A model generated the notes under the pieces. It was not told where the DNA came from, ran no database searches, and saw only the letters and a program-made list of their open reading frames with translations. Shown in pieces: positions 12,871 through 14,518 of a DNA stretch of 14,518 bases; the stretch's first letter is position 1, and every line of letters starts with the position of its first letter. Source of the stretch: Armatimonadota bacterium (lineage in GTDB: Bacteria; Armatimonadota; UBA10988); NCBI GenBank assembly GCA_016183835.1, contig JACPDV010000085.1, positions 2,171 through 16,688 on the forward strand, read 5' to 3'. Position numbers and translations under genes: made by a program.

Positions 12871-14518
12871 CTATCGCAGATCGAGCAGCTTCAGCACCTC
12901 GTTCCCCCGCGGGTCGATCACCTTCACCGCCGCCCGCCGGTGCTCGCCCGAACTGAACGGCAGGCTCACTGTCCCGCTGAACGCCGCGAACGCCTCCTCG
13001 TCCACCGTCCCCTTCAGCGCCCGCGCCAGCTTGTCCCACGCATCCCGGTCAGGGAAGAACGCCTGGCAGATGCAGAAGCTCCGCTGGTCGTAGTCCGTGT
13101 CCAGGAACCACGCCGCCACCTTGTCCGCACCCGTCGAGACGATCTCGTTGGTCACCGGGTTGTAGATGTCCACGCCCTCCATTCGCACCCGGTACGTCCC
13201 GTCGGCCAGCCGCTCCACGCTCGCGCGGGGTTCGCCGAACACCGTGAAGAGCGACTCGTTGGGCCGGTCCTTGAGCAGGTCTTCCATCTGCGTGTCGGGG
13301 CTGATCACCGCCAGGTGCGTGCGCAGCCGGCCGGCGTAGGGGCGCGATTCATCGCGCCCGTACTCCTGGATGGTGGCCTGGGACGAGCTGTCGAAGGTGA
13401 AGCCCGCGAAGACCAGGTCGTCGTAGCCGCCGCGGTTGGCGGAGCGCAGCGCGCCCTCCACCTGCTGCGCCGTCACCGGGCCGTACTCCGGGCCGATGCT
13501 CACCGCCACGCGACGCTCGCCGGTCTCGCTCTCCCAGGCGCCCTCGGCGTGGAGCAGGTCGCCGTCGATCCGCTCCAGGCGGGTGAAGCTCTGGTGCGTG
13601 TTGTTCAGGAACCGCACGCCGTTGAGCCGCAGCAGCCGGGCGATGCGGTCGAGGAAGGCGGAGACGTTCTCCGGCGACGAGGCGAGGGAGGCTGGGCCGA
13701 CGTGACGGACGGACCAGACCGACCCCCCTGTGGTCCCCCCGTCAACGGGGGGACGCGTATGGGGCGCCGCGTCCGCTGCCGCCGCCGCCGCCTCCGCCAG
13801 CGCTCCGGACTCCCTCCCCGTTGACGGGGAGGGCTGGGGTGGGGTGTCGAACCCCTCCATCTCCCCCGGCTCTCCGCCAAAACCCACCTCATGGTACGTC
13901 GGCGCGTCCAGCGTCAGCTCCGCCGGCTGCACCGCCTCCACCGTGAACGGGCCGGAGACCCGGACGATGCCGCGGGAGACCTTCGGCTGGTCCACCAGCT
14001 CCTCCTGGTCGGCGTTGGCGGCGATGCAGGCGTTGACCTCGTCCATCTTCGCCCGCCAGGCCGCGCGGTAGGCCGTCACCGCCGCCTGCAGCTCCGCCGG
14101 CCAGTCGGGGTCGGTGTCGAAGGGGATCTCCCATTCCTCCCACCGGCCGCCGGCGGGGAGGTCCCAGCGTCGCTCGTCGGCGTCGGTGACGGCACGCTTG
14201 CCTTCGGCCTGCTGCTTCTCCATGAGCTTGCGGCGGAGTCGGCCGCGCAGCTCCGGGGCGGCGACCAGGGCGGCAGCCAGCGCCTGATTGCACCGCTCGA
14301 CCGCGGCGGCGAGGAGTGGCTCGTGCTTCGCGAAGATCGGGTCGAGGGCGGTGTTCTGGGCGATGCTCTTCAGCGTGATGTGCGGGACGCTCTTATAGAC
14401 GAAGCCGCATGCCGGACTGGAAGCCGCCCCCCCTGTGGTCCCCCCGCGGGCGGGGGGACGCGAATGTGCCAAGGCGTCCGGGGCTCCCTCCCCGCCCGCT
14501 CCGCTCTGGCCTCCCTCC
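12871..14518 (-). CDS. Adenine-specific DNA methyltransferase, C-terminal part (5' partial at window edge)
   Basis: This is the C-terminal half of the large methylase that pairs with the truncated restriction subunit. The family blocks seen are 'CGFVYKSVPHITLKSIAQNTALDPI', 'WEIPFDTDPDWPAELQAA', 'ADQEELVDQPKVSRGIVRVSGPFTVEAV', 'FTFDSSSQATI', 'VAAWFLDTDYDQRSFCICQAFFP' and 'FSGTVSLPFSSGEHRRAAVKVIDPRG', then 'LKLLDLR' before the stop. The catalytic (N/D)PPY domain is not in the window. The frame is open to the right edge; TTG 14472 inside it is not a true start. Two stretches do not look native: about 13723-13847, encoding 'TPPQPSPSTGRES...RPPVDGGTTGGS', and about 14428-14518, encoding 'RPPARGGTTGG'. 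They are translated palindromic elements. Whether the protein tolerates them is unknown. Confidence 0.85.
   Translation of the reverse strand, partial: EGGQSGAGGEGAPDALAHSRPPARGGTTGGAASSPACGFVYKSVPHITLKSIAQNTALDPIFAKHEPLLAAAVERCNQALAAALVAAPELRGRLRRKLMEKQQAEGKRAVTDADERRWDLPAGGRWEEWEIPFDTDPDWPAELQAAVTAYRAAWRAKMDEVNACIAANADQEELVDQPKVSRGIVRVSGPFTVEAVQPAELTLDAPTYHEVGFGGEPGEMEGFDTPPQPSPSTGRESGALAEAAAAAADAAPHTRPPVDGGTTGGSVWSVRHVGPASLASSPENVSAFLDRIARLLRLNGVRFLNNTHQSFTRLERIDGDLLHAEGAWESETGERRVAVSIGPEYGPVTAQQVEGALRSANRGGYDDLVFAGFTFDSSSQATIQEYGRDESRPYAGRLRTHLAVISPDTQMEDLLKDRPNESLFTVFGEPRASVERLADGTYRVRMEGVDIYNPVTNEIVSTGADKVAAWFLDTDYDQRSFCICQAFFPDRDAWDKLARALKGTVDEEAFAAFSGTVSLPFSSGEHRRAAVKVIDPRGNEVLKLLDLR
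13723..13847 (+). repeat. Double-hairpin palindromic element, copy A, inside the methylase gene
   Basis: Arm 1 (13733-13754) is a perfect 10-bp stem around CA with core CCCCGTCAACGGGG. Arm 2 (13812-13833) is a perfect 10-bp stem around TG with core CCCCGTTGACGGGG, the exact inverse of the arm 1 core. The spacer holds (GCC)5 at 13778-13792. The element is translated without a stop. Its left 18 bases (13723-13740) and the 11 bases after the core (13747-13757) are identical to copy B. Confidence 0.85.
14428..14518 (+). repeat. Double-hairpin palindromic element, copy B (runs to the window edge)
   Basis: The left arm (14438-14459) is a perfect 10-bp stem around GG with core GCGGGC. The flanks 14428-14445 and 14452-14462 match copy A exactly while the 6-base core differs. 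The second arm begins CTCCCTCCCC as in copy A and continues with GCCCGC (14494-14499), the reverse complement of this copy's own core. It then diverges from a simple stem before the window ends. It has the same orientation as copy A and is also read in frame. Confidence 0.75.

Noticed and set aside
12637..13824. Plus-strand open frame of 395 codons opposite mntA and the methylase
   Set aside because: Shadow of well-conserved minus-strand genes.
14460..14472. TTG 14472 as start of the methylase
   Set aside because: It lies inside the palindromic element, the frame is open upstream to the window edge, and the catalytic domain of the family should precede it.
13723..14518. CRISPR-like repeat-spacer array
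   Set aside because: Only two units about 700 bases apart with coding sequence between them, each a double hairpin; the spacing and structure do not fit a CRISPR array.

Overview
The window is GC-rich throughout and tightly packed. The codon third positions are so G/C-biased that long antisense open frames appear over almost every real gene. No rRNA, tRNA or CRISPR array was seen. The gene style suggests a bacterium from Armatimonadota or a similar deeply branching, poorly cultured lineage. Pointers are stand-alone receiver proteins of the 'YLTKPFNPMELL' type, an amidase with a copper-amine-oxidase-like stalk, a Uma2 nuclease and an ABC exporter with an N-terminal zinc ribbon. This placement is an inference from family resemblance and is not proven by a marker gene.

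Left part (1-5508, + strand): the 3' part of a fused TMD-NBD ABC exporter that seems to lack about 38 residues around TM5. It is followed by a large secreted six-hairpin glycosidase whose signal peptide is cut off from its body by a 7-bp tandem duplication.

Middle left (5594-7540): a run of small accessory genes. It holds a DUF4258/YgiT-zinc-finger toxin-antitoxin-like pair, a DUF4177 protein with an in-frame amber codon before its conserved C-terminal strand, an orphan HicB-like antitoxin followed by what looks like the first few codons of a lost hicA, and a convergent Uma2 endonuclease-fold gene.

Middle (7594-9960, - strand): a four-gene signalling operon under a good sigma70-like promoter. 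It encodes two paralogous receiver-only proteins, an N-acetylmuramoyl-L-alanine amidase, and an OmpR/PhoB-type regulator whose receiver has lost the conserved lysine. Divergent from it, behind its own near-consensus promoter, is a trypsin-like serine protease (10200-11108, + strand).

Right part (11128-14518, - strand): a restriction-modification island. The order of transcription is adenine-specific methylase (open at the window edge), MntA nucleotidyltransferase, HepT, then the DEAD/DEAH-type restriction subunit. The last three genes overlap by a few bases each. The restriction subunit is cut off just before helicase motif III, right where the protease cassette begins. The methylase gene carries two copies of a double-hairpin palindromic element that are translated in frame. 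The 6-bp core differs between the copies but matches, as its reverse complement, between the two arms of each copy. This covarying element is the most unusual thing in the window.
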